Positions 5,159-6,249 of a stretch of 6,249 nt of DNA are shown here, piece after piece (the stretch's first letter is position 1; every line of letters begins with the position of its first letter). The notes below the pieces were generated by a model that saw only the letters and a list, made by a program, of their open reading frames with translations, was not told where the DNA came from and did not search any database. This stretch comes from Chloroflexota bacterium (lineage in GTDB: Bacteria > Chloroflexota > Anaerolineae > Anaerolineales > UBA11579). The stretch spans positions 11,346 through 17,594 of the forward strand of contig DNGN01000016.1 of NCBI GenBank assembly GCA_003486225.1. Reading direction: 5' to 3'. The translations under genes were made by a program, and so were the position numbers.

Positions 5159-6205
5159 ATGTCTGAAATCAATCTATTCAATCGCTGGACAGTGAAAAAG
5201 AAAACCTTTTGGCTCGCCATAGGCTTGGGTATCCCTACCCTGTGTGTGCTGACATTTTTGGTTATCACCTTCATTGGCTTTCCGATGGCGGGCTCCAGCG
5301 TAAACTATGACGAAGGTGCCTACGATATGGCTTATTCCAGCCCTGCGGAAGAACCCATGATGGGAGCAGCTGTAGAAGGAGAGTTCTTCGGCGCTGACGC
5401 ATCTTTCGGAGATAAAGCTGAAACGCCTATCGCCGCACAAATGCCCAGTTCGGGTACAACCGCCAGTACCAATGGTGCCGTGGTGGTCGAGCGGTTGATC
5501 ATCCGGGAAGGCAACATCACGATAGCTGTCAATAGCACCGTCGACACGCGTGAGAAGATCAACGACATTGTGGCCGAACTGGCTGGCAAAGGCGCATATG
5601 TGGTCAATGCCTCCGAGAGCGGGCGCGGCGAAAACCGCCAGCCATATATCAATATGGTCATCCGTGTCCCGGTCGCACAGTTCTCCAGCGTGATGGACCA
5701 GATTGCCGAGATGGGTGTTCGGGTGGATGAACGCTACGAGAATGCCCAGGATGTCACCGACGAATATGTGGATCTCGAAGGACGCATCGAAGCCATGGAA
5801 ATCTCGATCGAACGCCTGCAAGAGCTGATGCGCGATGCTGATTTCACCGAGGACCTCCTGAACGCCGAGGAACAGCTCTCCAGGCGCGAAGCCGAATTGG
5901 AAGCATACAAAGGTCGCCTCAACTACCTGGCGCAGTCGGCCGCCCTTTCGCTCATCAACATCAACCTGACCCCCTACGAGCTGAGCGAACCGATCGACAC
6001 CAGCTGGAAGCCCGCTGAAACCTTCCGCCGGGCTGTGGAAGACCTGCTGATGAGCATGCAAGATTTTGCTGATTTCATGATCTACTTTGGGATTGGCTTC
6101 CTGCCATGGCTGGTCTTCTTCGGCCTGATCATCTGGGGTGTCGTAGCCCTGGTGCGTCGCCGGCGGCGCAAGAAAGCCAGCAAGTCTGCCGCTGAATCCG
6201 AATAA
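5159..6205 (+). CDS. DUF4349 domain membrane protein, function unknown
   Basis: A 348-residue protein with two membrane anchors. Residues 1-16 are short and basic (WTVKKK), followed by a hydrophobic segment (about 17-41). Residues 44-106 are a Met/Ala/Gly/Glu-rich, low-complexity stretch. The DUF4349-like domain covers about 107-335. It includes RLIIREGNITIAV (112-124), YINMVIRVPVAQF (163-175), a region DVTDEYVDLEGRIEAME typical of the family (198-213), and a helical coiled-coil stretch (about 205-258). This is followed by the strand ALSLININL (262-270). A second hydrophobic segment (about 308-332) ends in RRRRRKK, so the tail should be cytoplasmic and the middle outside. Many family members carry a lipoprotein signal; here no lipobox cysteine is seen and Cys29 lies within the membrane segment. 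ATG 5159 is chosen for its AAGGAG and because a promoter covers the alternative TTG 5096. The molecular role of the family is not known to me. Confidence 0.88.
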   Translation: MSEINLFNRWTVKKKTFWLAIGLGIPTLCVLTFLVITFIGFPMAGSSVNYDEGAYDMAYSSPAEEPMMGAAVEGEFFGADASFGDKAETPIAAQMPSSGTTASTNGAVVVERLIIREGNITIAVNSTVDTREKINDIVAELAGKGAYVVNASESGRGENRQPYINMVIRVPVAQFSSVMDQIAEMGVRVDERYENAQDVTDEYVDLEGRIEAMEISIERLQELMRDADFTEDLLNAEEQLSRREAELEAYKGRLNYLAQSAALSLININLTPYELSEPIDTSWKPAETFRRAVEDLLMSMQDFADFMIYFGIGFLPWLVFFGLIIWGVVALVRRRRRKKASKSAAESE

Positions 6206-6249
6206 CCCAACCTGCATCATCGACCGGCACCCAAGACAATCAACCATCC

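Noticed and set aside
5174..6247. A 357-codon open frame on the minus strand opposite the DUF4349 gene.
   Set aside because: It is aligned codon-on-codon with the sense gene, so its stops would need sense TTA, CTA or TCA codons, which are rare at this GC content. The product is rich in His, Gln and Asp with no recognisable domain, and the sense gene has a promoter, Shine-Dalgarno and family match.
6206..6249. Terminator or next gene after the DUF4349 gene.
   Set aside because: The 44 bases show no hairpin with a T-run and no start with a Shine-Dalgarno; the window ends too soon to say more.

Overview
The window looks like ordinary chromosomal DNA from a free-living bacterium of moderately high GC, most likely Chloroflexota (class Anaerolineae). 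This placement is inferred from three things: the style of the histidyl-tRNA synthetase (RPELTPT and RGLxYYTGTVFE motifs), the Pro/Thr/Ser-rich linkers behind lipoprotein signals, and TAAAAT or extended -10 promoters close to start codons. No rRNA, tRNA, mobile element, CRISPR array or phage gene was seen.

Layout. Positions 1-923 (minus) hold the N-terminal 307 codons of hisS, cut by the window edge inside motif 3. A divergent gap of about 190 bp carries promoters for hisS and for an alpha/beta hydrolase (1118-1882, plus), which ends at a good intrinsic terminator (1911-1933). Next is a lipoprotein alkaline phosphatase of the PhoA family (2039-3361, plus). It converges, with only 6 bp between stop codons, on an M1-family zinc metallopeptidase lipoprotein (3368-4939, minus). 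A divergent 219-bp gap with promoters and two short inverted repeats separates the peptidase from a membrane-anchored DUF4349 protein (5159-6205, plus). The last 44 bases show no recognisable feature.

How the genes relate. Each gene appears to be its own transcription unit, so there is no operon here. The phosphatase and the peptidase are both predicted to be lipid-anchored outside the cytoplasm. Together they could release phosphate and peptides or amino acids from extracellular material, but the sequence does not show that they are co-regulated. The DUF4349 protein is a two-anchor membrane protein with an extracytoplasmic coiled-coil-containing domain of unknown function. The hydrolase is a cytoplasmic enzyme of unknown substrate.

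No novel multi-gene system was found. The points worth a second look are small: metal-site substitutions in the phosphatase, its probably leaderless transcript, inverted repeats in the upstream regions, and a substitution in a HisRS signature motif.
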